NCBI RefSeq assembly: GCF_022539315.1
Contig: NC_066315.1
Span: 21,365,649 to 21,429,648 of the forward strand
Direction of reading: 5' to 3'
DNA: 64,000 bases
Origin: Serinus canaria
Taxonomy: Eukaryota; Chordata; Aves; Passeriformes; Fringillidae
In this document: positions 1 to 13,844 of the stretch, piece after piece
Layout of the letters: every line of letters starts with the position of its first letter
Position numbering within the stretch: position 1 is the stretch's first letter
Translations under genes and position numbers: made by a program
The notes under the pieces: generated by a model
The model's database searches: none
Seen by the model: the letters and a program-made list of their open reading frames with translations, nothing else
Told to the model about the DNA's origin: nothing

Positions 1-3000
1 TGGGGACTACTACATTTTCCCTACTGTAAAAATCTTAATTTGAAGACATTAATTTTCTTCAAAAGTTTACTGTCCTACAAGAACAAAGGAATTTTTATTT
101 CATTCTTTAGTATACTGCTAGTTAAAACTTTTTAGAGGGAACTGTGGCATTAAACTTAGTCTGTGTAAATATTGTTGTACATGAAAATTAAATATACAGT
201 TTCTTCAAGCAGCCTGGAGCAGTAGGAGCTAGAACTTAAAATGGGATGAATTTCAAGTTTGCTTATTGCTGTAAGCTATAACTGGAGTGGGCTTTAGAAT
301 ATCAAATTAGTGAAAGTACTTTAAAAATCAATTGTTGAAGGAAGAGACTCTGCCATACTAAAATTGTTGTTGAAAACCATTAGTTTTTCCAGACATTTGA
401 TAAGGCCATCCTCCTTAGGGTCAGATATGAATACTTACGTGGTCTATGAAGCTTTACCTCAGCAAAAACTACTTGCCATTCTTTAGCTATGTTCAGACTC
501 TTAATGAAGATGTTGTTTTAATTAGTAATTTTACCTGTATGTAATCTCTCAGTGAATCTTGGAGGGGTTGTTTCATTTGTTTGAGGTTTTTTTAAAGTAT
601 GGTTTACTATTGCTGCATAAAGAGCTGAGTGAGCCCTCTCAGCAGATGTTGTCATTAGAAAGGGTGTCAGATTAGTGTCATGTCTCAAGAATTTCTGTGC
701 ACAGAAAAATAGCCTTGAGTTTTGAGGGGTGAGGGGCTAGGCAAACAGAGTAGAGGAGTTTTTGTGGTGGACTCCTAGAAAAGTAATGGTTGTTCCCATG
801 TGCAAGTTAATGCATGCTTTAAAGTGTATTTTAAAGTGGTGAAAAAAATTTTTTAAAAATGCATATAAGCTCTCAAGATGCAACTCATTAGTAAGACCTG
901 TAGGTTCCTTTAGAATGGTAGAGAATGTTTGCTTACCATAGATGATTACACATAAACAAAGATGCTTTTTAATATCTAATGCATTTGAGGGTCAAGTCCT
1001 GCATCAGTTAGCTGCTCAGGGTAATCAAATGTCATCTTCTCTTACCCCTAGCCTGATTGCATGGGGGGAAATATTAAAGCTTAAGTTCTTCTGGCCAAGC
1101 TCTCTCATGTACTCTGTGTGCCTGTGGTGATGTTAGCATTTCCAAGAAGGAATATATTGAATGGGAGGAAAAATGAATGCACGGCACTGTTTCCTTACCA
1201 TGACACAGGGCAGAAAATCCCATGGCCTCGCTGTAACTTCCTGCCATTCTGGCTGATGCTGTACAGGTGAACAGCTAGTAAGAATATTCTCAAAACAGTC
1301 CATCCTGACAGAGCCTTGGTGCATCATGGGGCTGGCTATAAACAAGTGGTATCTGACATTATTGGGTTGCAGATCATTGCTTGCTTTCTGGTGTGTCTTT
1401 TTGGAGATAGTAAAATGCAGCCTTCCTTACTCCAAATGTTGAAATTCAGAAGAGTTTTTAACAGCCCAAAGGCTTGGAAGGCGATGGGTATGTTTGCCAA
1501 AAAGAACAGCACTTTCTCTTGCTGAGTTTAATCTTTTAAGTTATTATTACTGCTTCTTGAGTGTATAATAAAAGTAATAAAGTTCAAATTAATAAAAGTG
1601 TGTATCCTTCTGGGAAAAGAAAGGCTTATTGCTTGTTCTCTAGTCACAGGATGAGGAAGGTATGTCTCTTGTGCATAAAATAAGGTCAAGAGTAAAGAGA
1701 AACTGCAGTGACCATGACAATACACTGTCTAGGTCAGGGCTGGGGAGTAAATCAAGCCCACACAAGAGTTCATTCTTTATTCATGCCATTTTTACTTCAG
1801 TGGTTAGGGAACTTTTAATGAATTAAGTGATACTTGGTAATGAAGCTTCTGCTTGAACCCTTCTGAAATTATGTTCAGATTTATTCCTCCTCTTCTTGCA
1901 GTTCCGTGCTTTTCTTTGCCACACTTGCATGAGTGTAAAGGGTAAAGCCAGAAAGTTGCCTGGCAGTGGGCAGCGCTGTGGTGTGTCAGCAGTCTGGGCT
2001 TGTCTTCAGCCTTCTGGGAAGGCAGAGCACCCCCACCTGTTATACTGTTGTTTAATGCTGAGGGGTTTTTTTTATGTACACAGCAACTTGCCCCAAAATG
2101 AATGGGAAGCTTTTGTTCTGAATATATGTATGTAAAGAAGCTAAGGTTTTTAAAAAGGGGGCAAAAATAGAAAGCATAAAGGTGATACAAGGCATGAAAG
2201 TTCCTATATAGGAAATGAAGTTTGAATGGATTCCAGCTACGATTGCTAAGATCCTGCTTCCTTTTTTTCTTGCACTTTGCTTCACCTTCCCTTTCCTTCT
2301 GAGCTGAGCTTAATTTTTAACTTTATTTCATTTTGACAGAAGATAACCTGCATTTTAAAACATAGTCTTGTAAACAAATGTGTATTTCAAACATACTTGC
2401 AAAACTTGACATTGCAGATAACATCATAATCTCATTTCATGCTCTGAAGCAGCAGGAGGATAAAACACCTAAAATTCAAGGTGCTTTTAAAAAGTCAATA
2501 CTTGTCTGTAGTTACAACACAGAAAATACCATAGGAAGCAATTATTTTAATTCAGAGAGTGAGACAACACTGAAAAATGTTGATTTCAGGAATTTTGCTG
2601 ATAACCAATTGCATTTTTCAATCTTCTCCATGCTCACAGTATAATATTAAGTTTAATATTTTCGCTACTTTACACCCAAACTGATGACCTGTGATTTTTG
2701 TGAAGTATCTCTGAATTCAGAAGACCTCACAGGTGGACCTCACCTGAGGGCGAAATAAAAAACTATGGTTTTTTTACCACCTTAAAAAGAATAGAGGAAG
2801 AAGAAAAGAACTTAATTGTAAGTCCCTTGATCCCTTTCCTTGTCATGAATTATTCACATATTAGTTTTGTTTGCGGGGTTTTTAAGCCTTATAAAGAGTA
2901 AAACAAATATGAGCATAATATTAGTATTGCTGTAATATCTAGTTATCTTTTACCTTTGTTTGTCTCAGTTTGTATTGTTTACCAGGTTTCTGAGACAAAA

Positions 3001-3509
3001 ATTTTAGTCTAGGATTAGGTTTTTTTGAGTGACTCTTGAAAAACTCTCCATTTGTTTGTTGGAATCCTATCTTCTTACTTCTGTTGAGAAACTGGGCTGG
3101 CTGCAGTTGGTTGGAGTCCTCGGCATTCATGCACACATGTGCAGATGTGCACATATGCTTGTCTTGTAAGGCCATATGGTATGAATCAAAGCTTACCTCA
3201 CAGTAGTAAAACTGTAATGCATTTTCCACCATTTTCAGTTATGTGTTCAGGGCATGATACTCTGTACTTTGAACAATTTACAGAGATTGTCCTTTGTGAA
3301 TGGTCATTATTCTGTGAAATTAATGTTTTCTCCAGGATACTTAGCTTCAATTTTGTCTTTGGATTGCTGTGGATATTTCAATAACACCAGAAGTTGTGTC
3401 ATCTTTTTTGCTCACTTGCTTTGTTCAAAGCAGTTTTGGCTGGCAAATGCTTACAACTGTGTTTGTTCCTTCTTGTTCATGGCAGGTAGATTTGCAGCAG
3501 CAAACCCTT

Positions 3510-3566
3510 GCTAGCAGATAGAAAGCTAATTGAGAACAGCTAGCAGATAGATAGAACTAATTGAGT
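3510..3566. repeat. Imperfect 29-bp tandem duplication
   Basis: Two adjacent copies start with gctagcagatag at 3510 and 3539, a 29-bp period. The second copy has a few substitutions and one missing base. This is a small local slippage-type duplication with no known role. Confidence 0.7.
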
Positions 3567-4680
3567 GGATGAGTATGTGTACTCCCCTGTTTGGGATTTT
3601 TAAACAATCTGAGACCTAGAGTTAAATGTTTCTGGCTCCTGGTTGGTTTTTTTTTCCCTGCAGTTTTCATGGTATCTCATACTATTATTGGGAGTTCTTA
3701 GAAATTTCCAACTTTATCAGAAAAACTGTATTTTAGTATTAGGCCTTTATATTTTTTTATGTAAAACTATAGCACTTAGAATTTTTTCTCTCATTCTAGT
3801 AGCTCAAAACAATTCTGCCTTTAGCTTGTGATAGTGCCTTTGATACTATTAAAAATTATCCTTTCTAGACACACAAATGCACTTAGCATTAAAATGGAGA
3901 ACTGACCTACTGTTTATATTATATGTTACATATTTTATCAGTAGGGTGGTTAAGATACCCTAAATATTGGCCAGATGCTGAATCAAATGTCTTACGCTGT
4001 AAATGACATTACTGAAAATCAGTACTCATAGATTTTTGTCTTTGGTAGTCCTAGTAGGTCCTTGGGTTCTAACTGTTCCTATACACTTGTTTGTAACTAG
4101 TATGACTAAATGATATGCTGTCATTTTTCTCTATCAGGAATATAAAACAACAACAAAAAATTATACATGTTTAGGTAACATGATGTGTCTTGTGCATTGA
4201 TTTTTTTTTTTTTAATGGTCTGTAAGCACTCCAAGCCATCCCTTTAGAATATGTCTGGTAGCTGAATCTTCTGCCACACTTGTAATTTTTGACAGCAGGA
4301 CTTCAATTGCCAGCAGTTCTGGTGTAGATATTCACCTTGGGGAGTGGCCAGTAATGTCTTCACATAGTCATGATGACCTTGAATTTCAGAGGAGATGAAC
4401 ATGTGTCATCCTCAGTGTGCTGCTGTGTTGTCTTAGAGCAAGCAGCATGCTCAGGCCAAAGTATGGAGAAGATTAATAGTTCATCAGGGAGTTTTGCTAA
4501 GAGTTGCTAGGTTATTTCCTGATTCTTATTTTCTGGAGGCTGTCCAGACACATCCTTGTGTCGATTCTGGAGACATTTTATGCATTGTCAGGTTCACTTG
4601 AACTTGCCTCTGACCTGTGTTTCCAGCAGGAAACTGTTGCTGTGTGTTGCAGAAATTCTCTTACCTGGATGTTTACTCAA

Positions 4681-4780
4681 AGAATCGTAGAAGCATTTAG
4701 AAAAGACCTTTAAGATCACATAGTACAACAGTCCATCACTAAACCATGTCCCTAAATGTCACATCTACATCTCATAAAGG
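4681..4780 (-). mobile_element. CR1 LINE 3'-end fragment
   Basis: The + strand begins with agaatcgtagaagcattt, then has aagacctttaagatcaca and ccatcactaaaccatgtccc. This is the reverse complement of the typical end of avian CR1 retroposons, which finish in an ATTCTATGATTCT-like tail. The element is therefore on the minus strand, truncated at its 5' side, with a 3' end at about 4681. Similarity fades near 4780. It has no coding capacity. Family assignment is from memory of the consensus. Confidence 0.75.
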
Positions 4781-7700
4781 ACTTGGTTATGTTCCTTCTA
4801 ATAACTCTAAGTCCCTGGCAATTTGGCAGTGTTTCAATTTGTTGTTGCAGTTGCTTGAAATACAACTGCAATTTAGCTTCTGAAGGACTCTAATCCATGT
4901 GTCTGGCTCCTTTCCCAGATTCTTAATCCCCATCAGAAGAGATTGAGAAGGATTTGGTTGCTCAGTACTTTCTGATGCTCATTGTGAGAGATGCTCAGTG
5001 TGTAGGTGGAATGAGGCATTTTGTTGACCTTCAGTACCACAGAGGGATGTGCAGAGATGAGGTTGTAGTGAGTGCTGTGTTTCTTTGTTGTTCTTACTTG
5101 GGGGAAGCTTGGTTATCTTGACAGCCATGGCAATATCTGATGGCAACCATCTGCTGTTGAGTTGGCCAGTCCTTAGTGTTCTTGATGTGTTGCATCCAGA
5201 CTTAGGTGGTCTGTTGTGGTGGCTTTCTGTCAACTGAGGATCCTAAACTGCAGCTTCTTCAGTGTGGGCTGGTATGGCTGAATGGACAGGCTGTGCTCCT
5301 GTCCTTCACCCTCATCCACACCCCACTGCTGCTGCTTTTTGGGAACAGCTTCCAAATTGTATGGATCTGTGCAATAAATAAAATAAAAGGATGATTCTTA
5401 TGAACATTTTGTGAACTCATTGGGGAAAGTGAAGAAACATTCTTCTTACTGGCTCCTGTTCAGTGGAATGGTGGCTGCTGTGCAGTTGTTTTTGCCTTGC
5501 TTCATGAGCTTGGAACAGATGTCTCATTGTTTCGCTCTCAGTACTTGGAGATGCTGGGCTTTCCCTGCTTACCACTGTTGTAACTTCTTGCTTGGCTATT
5601 AGATATCTTAGATAGCAGTCGTGCATGAGGGCCCCAGCTTGTGACTGGCATTCTGCTGGCCTGTAATCTGTCAAGGTGTTGTGGCTTCTAATGTTTTCCA
5701 TTGCCAGGGAGCTAAATACTGGAAGTTCTGCTTTGTGACCCCTTTTAACGCTCTAAGCTGTGCCACAGAGAAAAGCAAGTAAGGTCGAACAGGAAACAAG
5801 TTCATCTGAAAATGCAAATAGTTGAAAGAGGTAAAGACAATAGAAAACATGAAAGGTACTTACTGGTGTCTTACTGGCTTTGGCTGCTTGTTCTAAGCTG
5901 GTAAGTGAAGAAGGTGTCCCCTTTTATTTGCCAAAGGCTGGCATGCTCAGGAGTGCTTCAGAGGCGCTGTCCTGCAGTGCTGAGTTTGAGCTGGAGGGTA
6001 GTTTACTGTTTACTAGTTCCTGTTGACAGCTTGGACTCAATGGAAGTGGGTACTAATAGAGGAAGTAAACTTAGTGCAAGGTTATGAAATGATGGGGTAG
6101 CATTTTAACCATCTTTAAGTGCTAACTTCTTTATTCGGTTCTCACTGGATCTCTGTTTGAGAGAGGGTTTGTATTGCCCAGACACAGGGACTTGATGTAG
6201 TGACGAGATGTTTGTAAGATGGAATTGCTTTTCTCAGTAGAGGTGGAAAAGATGAGCTAATGGGGAAAAAGGCATTTCTTTGAAGAATTATAAACATAAG
6301 CATTTATTTTTCTTCCTTGTGTTTATTTTTCTTACTTATTCTAGGTATTCTGGTCAAACACAGTATCTGATTGCTGTGTGGCACTTTCCCAGCAGGTCTT
6401 GCAATGCAGACTTAGTATCTGAGCACAAGTCTCTGTGGCTGGGTTTTAGTGCCAAATTTGGTCTTTATTTTCTGAGCAACTTTAACAAGAAACCAGTGTG
6501 TTGTGTGCTTGAATACTGCCTCAAACTGCTGCTTTTTAATAACAGTACTCAAGGTTTTATGCTCTTGTTTGTGCTTTTCAGCAAGTAGTCATTGGCTCTG
6601 TCCTTGTCCCTTGTCCATACATATCTTCTCCCTCTAAGAGTCATACTGCTCTCTTCAGCATTACCCGTCACTTCTATATAGGTCATGTCTGATTCTACAT
6701 ATTCTCTTAATTTTGATTTCTCTGTCTGTCTGGTCTCAGCCAGCTCCTGGCTACACTATAATTTATTACAAGTGACAGATTTGGAGGAGGAGGTCCTCTG
6801 CTGTATCATATCTCTGACTATTGTACTTACAGCAGATGATGGTGCTGTGACATTCCTCTGCTTGGGTGTTTTTAAAAAAAGTTCCAATGTGGAGGAACTG
6901 ACATGCTCTGCAAATTGTAAAACCCAAAGGAGTTTAAAATAACAGCTGCCAAACAACTTTAACTCCTTAGTTTCTTTTTTTGTTTATATTATGAATAAGG
7001 AATAAAGTTAGGGAGTTTTTTTAAATGAAAAAAAAATTTCCTTATTGTCAACTGTTAAGAATCAGATGATGACTTTTTATTGTGTGAATCTTTAAAGAAT
7101 TAAAACATGATAGCAAGGATGTTAATCTACTAAATGTCTTCTGGTCATGCTTTAAACCCAGCTTGAACAGACATGGATGTTTTTAATAGAAAGACAGATA
7201 TTTAATTCCAAGAAATATACAGGTCTTATGCCAGAATAAATGCAATTTGTGATTTCTGGTTAATTTTTATTATTACTATTTTAGAATTGTTTCCTTGGGG
7301 GCCATTTGCAGACTTTGGAACACTTAATAACTTTTGCTAATAGTCTCGAGATTTTGTGTGTTACATAAACTTCAGATTTCCATGCTAGTCATCTGTGTTT
7401 ATTTGACTTTCTGAGAGAAATTATAGGCACCAGCAATAGCCTGTATTTGATTCTTGGATTACTGATTTTTTTATTTTTCACCTTTTTCCCCCACTGCTTT
7501 GATCTCATAAGTCTTGTCTGCTTTGCTTTCACCCTGGAGCAGGATAATTGTTACCTGCTGAACCTAGGAAGCAAATACTTGTGAGCTGAAAGTAAAGGGA
7601 AGCTCTCTCATTTCTCCTTTCTGGAGTGCAGAATGACTGCATGTTGTTTTCAGAGTGAGTAGCTTGGTCTGCATGGTTGCAGTTGGTGTTTGTATGTAGA

Positions 7701-8667
7701 ACAGAAGTGGGGGCTAGGTGAAATTCCTTAGTTTTATATTGTGGATCACACCAAGTGGCCCTTCTGCCCTGCCATCTATGGATGTAATGCTGCAGAAATT
7801 ACAGGTGCTAAGATGTGCCCACAACTCGCTCTGTAGGGAAAGATAACCAAGTGCAGCAATATGTTAACTTCTGTGTTTGATTAAAAATGTCTGGAGTGCA
7901 GTTCTGAATATGAATCATGAACCCTATGAAAGTGTAGGAGTATGGTACTGGAACAGACTGGATTTTCATCTCTTTAGCAAGTACCTTGTAAGCATTTTTT
8001 GAATCTCACTGACCTCATCTTAAAGCTGAGTTCTGCTTGACTTCACCATTATGAGTCAGAGGATATTTCCAAGCATTTCACTGTTATTAGTAATATTGTG
8101 CAAATTTTTCAATACTTTTTATCTGCGAGAGCAACTAAAATATTAAAGTCCATGAAATATGGTGTTTTGCTGGCCCTTTTTGCCATGTGCATAGACAAGG
8201 TTGTAACCCAACAACTTGATCCATCTAGTTGAGTTCAGTGAAAGTTGCAGTTGCACAAATGCCCAGTCAAAATAAAAAAAAAGAAAAAGAGGTAAAATTA
8301 AAATTTACAAACTAAAGATTGGGTACTTGGGGTCATTACCAACAGAGATGATGAAAACACTTAGTACAGAACCACAAGTGTTCAGAAAATAAAGAAATTA
8401 ATTTTTACTAAGGTGGTAAGGTAATTAGAACCTGATAATCCCTCATATTTTCCTTCTCTAGTATTATCCAAATAAATGTAGCATGCACTTGGTCCTGCTT
8501 CTTAGAACATTAGTATTTTAGACCACCTTGGAAAATTGAAAAAGAGAGAAGCTTGCAGGCATGAAGATTTTATCCATTTCTCTGACAAAAGTTGGTTTTT
8601 CAATTTGTACATACCTCAGTACAATTGCTCTGACTTTAATTTATTTAAGTTAATATTGAGATAATCG

Positions 8668-8719
8668 AAGGAAGGAAATAAGGAAGATAGTCAAAGGAAG
8701 GAAATAAGGAAATATCCAT
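8668..8719. repeat. 26-bp tandem duplication, purine-rich
   Basis: The string aaggaaggaaataaggaa occurs at 8668 and again 26 bases later. It sits about 30 bp before a CR1 insertion, so it may be a local slippage product. No function is suggested. Confidence 0.65.
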
Positions 8720-8752
8720 CAAATTGGGGAAAGGCATTGAAATAGTGTGGAG

Positions 8753-9050
8753 ATAGAATCACATAATGGTTGAGTTTGGAAGGTACCTCTAGTCCAATCT
8801 TCCTGCTTAGCCAGAGCCATCTAGAGCTGGTGGCCAAGGACTATTTCCAGACAGCTTTTGAGTATCTCCATGGATGGAGACTCCACAACCTCCCTGGGCA
8901 GCCCATGTCAGTGCTCAGTCACCCTAACAGTGAAAAAGTATTTCTTGATGTTCAGAGGGAACCTCCTTTATTTCATTTGGTCCCCACTGCCTCTGTTCTG
9001 TCACTGAGCACCCATGAAAGTGCCTGACTCCATCATCTTTCCAGTGAAAT
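8753..9050 (-). mobile_element. CR1 LINE 3'-end fragment, about 300 bp
   Basis: The + strand reads tagaatcacataatggttga, then a GTTTGGAAGG-like start, then catggatggagactccacaa, tccctgggcagcccatgtca and ctctgttctgtcactgagca. These are recognisable steps of the reverse-complemented CR1 3' region. The element lies on the minus strand, opposite to FAM171A1. It is 5'-truncated, as most CR1 copies are, with its 3' tail at about 8753. Weak similarity may continue to about 9125. The open frame at 8770-9027 is a translation of this element, not a gene. Confidence 0.85.
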
Positions 9051-12000
9051 AGGAAGTGAGGAAAAACTTTGACACAAGCATGATTATGCCACATTTAAGG
9101 CTGTTTTTTCCAAGTTGCTCTTGGCTGGAAGGTGCTTCCACTGTTGAGACCAGAAAGAGTGAAAAGACTTCTGTGTTTGAGAGAATTGTCAGACTTTTAC
9201 TAATTATTTTTTCAGGAAGAAGGATACCTGTCTGGGAAATCAAGCCTTGCATGTTTCCTCAAAACTATTTCCATACCACAGCCAAGAAGTACACAGTATG
9301 GCAGGTTATTTTGAGTGGAGTTGTATTGCTTTCATAGCATTTGTTGTTGAAATACAAACAGCTATGATTCCAGTGAATTGCCAGAAATTTTGGATGTTTA
9401 CCTTTGCCTGTGGCCTCAGGAACACTGATTTCACACTTCCATCTGTCTATTCAGTGCTCTGGCTGTGTAGAATTTAATATATACTGAGTTGTGGAAGTGT
9501 CCTGCTTGTATGATTTTAGTGCCATATCTGTTGGCATCTATATTTTATTTGATAAGCAGTTTTATAACATATTCCTTGTACTATTTCCTCCTTACATTTA
9601 AAATATCACCATATTTTCCTTTCAGATCTAGCATAGTCAGCTTTGGATGTTGGAACAGTTACTGCAAGATCCCCATTCCACAGGTGGGATAGCTCCAGTT
9701 GGTTTTCACCAAAACCATTGAGCATGGAGTCACTGTTGGTGCATGGAGTCACTGCCTGGCTGCACAGACAGAGATGAGATGTGCTCAACTAACACTCTCC
9801 AGCTGGAGGAGTAGTAATATGCAGATGAGGGATGGTGCTGGACGGCTTGAGCATGAGCATCTTCATCTGCTGCTGCTGTTTGTGGTTACACTGTTTCATG
9901 CACCTTTGGTATCTGTGGTGAGCAGCCCTTCTGGCAGTATTTGATCCCAAGCAAAAAGCAGTTTTACTCTTTTGCTTAATCAAAGGCCAGTGTTATTTAC
10001 CTATACAGAAAAGATTGTCATAACTAGCCTGACCTCACAGCTTGGTGAAGCCATGTGGGACTGGTTTTATTGTCTTCCCATCAGTTTGTGCCACCTGGCA
10101 CAGCTCCATTACATTCAATTTTTTTCCTCTTTTCCCAGAAAGGAGGAAATAGATGCTTCAGGCCCTGAATACTCATCTAAACATCACTGTGTGATGATTA
10201 GAGATAATAAATAAATTATTAAATGTTATGGTTTATTTGTATCATGTTCATTCCTACCTAGCTTTTGAACTACACATGAACTTGCTCAACTATGCTTTTT
10301 TTTTTCCTTGTGGCATAATTAACTCTGTTTTTGTCTAGTACAGATTGCTGAGCACTTGTTTGAATTTCAGCTTTCTGTGCCCTAACACTTCATCCTGGTA
10401 CTTGTAAAACTCTCAAGGAAGGGAAAGGAAAAAAAAAGAGGGCATAGGGAAGACTTGGGGAAGATTTCTTGATGTTTCTTACTCAAGCTGGTTGGTTGAA
10501 GGCTGGACTCTGCCATCCCCAGGTTAATCCATATGACCTCCTGCCCTGCCTTGCTTGAATTACATTGTTGGGATTTGTTGTTTGTGTTTCTTGACAGTTT
10601 GTTTTGTTAGGGAAATTGTAATTTTATACTACTTTTGCTCTTTATTTGTAAGAGGTGGGAAATGGCTGTTGCTAAGAACATTCAGGACTGTTTTACTTGT
10701 TTTCTACAAAGCTGAGATTTTGATGGATAGACTGTTGCAAAAGCTATTTTGGATCTTTTTTCTCCAACATTGCACGTAAGCTCCTGGGAATATTGGATGA
10801 GATAATAGTGTTGTTCCTCTTCAGATTACGTCCCCAAACCTGTAGTAACAAAGCTGGTAGTAGTGTTTTGTAAGGATCTTGCTTTACATTTGGCATTGTT
10901 AAAGTATTTCTGTGTGACCAAGCACAATAGCCCGTGAACAGATGCTGAATATTTATATTAGTAGGTCTTCCTTCACCTTTCTAATAATAAGAGTTATAAA
11001 GCTTTAATTTTTAGAAGAGTCTTTACAAAATGAAACAACTATATTACAGTATAAATTTATCTATTAGGGACCAATAACATTAATTTCTAAGTTGGAGGCT
11101 TACCAGCTCTTAGTTACAGAGGAAGAAACAGATACAAGAGTGTTGGTCAGTCACAGGTTATTTTATAAGACACCAAATAAACGTAAGCAGTGATTCTCTC
11201 TGCAGATATAGAAAGGACCTCTTTTAAGGAAGGAATAGCACTTGACAGTTTGGCCTTGAGGAAAGTATGCAGGTAAAAGAAGTAGCCATTGAGGAGTGGG
11301 GTTCTGGCAGGCAGCCAGTTGTGTGGGTGGGGAAGATAAGTAATTACCTTTTTTAAGACAGAACTTGAAAATCTTGACTTTTTATAATGCATGTTTCTTC
11401 TCATAACAGAGGCCTGGATTTGACTACCCACAAGATTTCTTTATGTTCTTTATTCTAATGTAAAACACTCCTACTAAGAACAAGTGAGAAGAATAGAAGC
11501 ACAAAAAAGGTAATAGTACAGTGAAGGTCCAGCGAAAATATTTTCCTTTGTTTTTAGTTTTTGCTTTTCAGTGGAATGCAACAAAAACCCCTGTTCTAAA
11601 AATGGCCTGAGGTGACTCAGTATTTAAATTATAAACTAAAGTCCTAAACACAAGGAGTGGAAAAAGTGACTCTCTAATTTCTTGAGATTTACAGTTTCCT
11701 TTGTACTTACGTTGCAGTTAGGAATTGTATGTTAGTATTCCTTGAGAATTTTTATACAGATTATTATTTTCAAAGTATTTTTTTCCATTCTTGCTGCAAA
11801 AGAACTTGAAAGAAATTACAGTTTTATTCTCAGTGCACATGGAAAGTAATTAATATTTTAGATGAGGAATTGAAAGGCAAAACATGTAACTGCATTTCAG
11901 GGCTGATGTGAATGACTGTTGAATATGGAAGAATTTGCTTTCTTGTTTGTGGCGGATTTGTTTGTTTTTAAACACTAATACAAAACCACCACTGGATAGC

Positions 12001-13786
12001 AAGAGTAACTGAAGGCCAAAGGAAACTTCTAAATGTAACTCCTAATTTTGGGAAGAGTTTAATGTCTCTGAAGTGCCTACTCTAGGATCACACAAAGATG
12101 TGACTACTGCACACCTTGTCTTTTGAGTCGATGGAGTGAAATGTATCTAATGGTCCCTGTGTTCTCCAGCAAATCTGCTTGCAAAACATTCATCTGTGTG
12201 TGGCCATTTTAGTGTAAAAGACTTGGGTGATAAAGCAGCATAAGTGGAAGCTTTAAAAAGACTATCCAAGTATTCTTACCACTTGGATAAGAACAGAGAG
12301 ATGCTCTTCCTTTAGAGAGCTGATTGATTCTTATTTGGCTATAGTGTAATGTTTTGACCAACAGCTGAAACAATTCAGAATTTTAGAAACATTAGAACTT
12401 CTTTCTGTGCAAAATGTATAAAGTTTTAATGAATCTCAGCTCATTTAGTATACAAATCAAATTGCTGTAGAGAGGACGTGGTCTGACTTGTTTCAAGAAG
12501 CTTGTAAAGCTGCCAGAATATGGTAATTTTTTCTTTGCCTTTCATAGTGCCAAAAACAGGACCTTGGCACAGCTATCAACTTGGGTACATCATATTGCTG
12601 AGTTTCAGAGGAGAGAAGCAGAAGCCTCTAGATTTTGTCTGTGCGAAATCATGATCTTGGAAATAGCTAATTGCAGTCTTTATGTTCAGTATGATGTACA
12701 TTGTCCTGGGAAATTTAATTCCCTCTGCATGCTCGTTTGCCTTTACTTCACAACCATATTTAAAATGTAATATATTATTTTACCTCAGTTTTTCTGCCTG
12801 CTTCTTAGTGGGAATTGTACATTAGCATTTTGTGAGAATGTTTTGAGTTGTGGAATACCCTTCTTCACAAAGTCCCACACACAGCTAAGTCTGTCAAAGT
12901 TTACTGCAAATAACAGTTTAGCTATTTTCAATAATATTTAATGTTTTAACTTTTTTTAATCAAAGAATGTTCTGTTTATACATTTGGCTTTGTTGTTGTT
13001 AGTTATTAGGCTGTTAGTTGAAAACCCATTAAAGTGAAGGGGCAATAAAAGTTAATGCCAGGCACAGGTTCTTTATCTGCAGTGTGGCTTTGTCTTGTGC
13101 CTTGCTTGCTGCTCCAGTGTGGTACATATAATACCACTGTGGCTTAACTGGCAAGCTGATCTTTTTCTGGCTACTTTTCTCAAGTATTTTCCTAGATTTT
13201 TCTTTTGTCAGGATAGAGGGAAGGAGGTGGCACAGGGGAATGCATTTGGGACTTTTTTTCTGGTTTCATTTTCCCCTCTCTTTATCCTTTACTTAAGAAT
13301 ATTATTGGACCTCAACAGACCATACAGTGCCAACCCATGGCTGTTGTGTCTGTCTACAAGATATGTAGATGCTAAACCTAGTTCAGTCTGAACTGAGCAA
13401 TTTTTTGCTTGAAAAACACCCCCCAGTAACATGGATATGGGAATTGTTTCCTGATTATCTAAATAAGTCCCTTGTGGGAAGTTCCTTGGTAACCATGGAA
13501 CATCTTAAAGTCTGTACGTTGTGAGCAACTATTCTCACCTGACAAAATGTAAAACTACTTAAGAAAAATTAATATACTGGTACTTCTGCAAATGTGAAAA
13601 TTGGAGTACAATTCCACTGGTTTTGTTCCCAGCCACTCATCTGCCTTTACCAGCATTTGGCTGCACTAGGACTATTACAGCCTGTCAATGATGCCCACCA
13701 TCACGTGTCAGTGACTTGGTTTGGGTTAAAAGAAGAAATTATCCTTCTCTTCTTAATCAAGTTTTTTAGCTTAAGTCTGTTAACCA

Positions 13787-13788
<2 letters not shown>

Positions 13789-13842
<54 letters not shown>
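13789..13842. repeat. (TA)n microsatellite, 27 units
   Basis: Uninterrupted alternating A and T runs for 54 bp. Such tracts are highly mutable and easily unwound. It lies deep in intron 1, away from any exon. The IYIYIY stretch in the overlapping open frame is a translation of this repeat. Confidence 0.98.
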
Positions 13843-13844
<2 letters not shown>
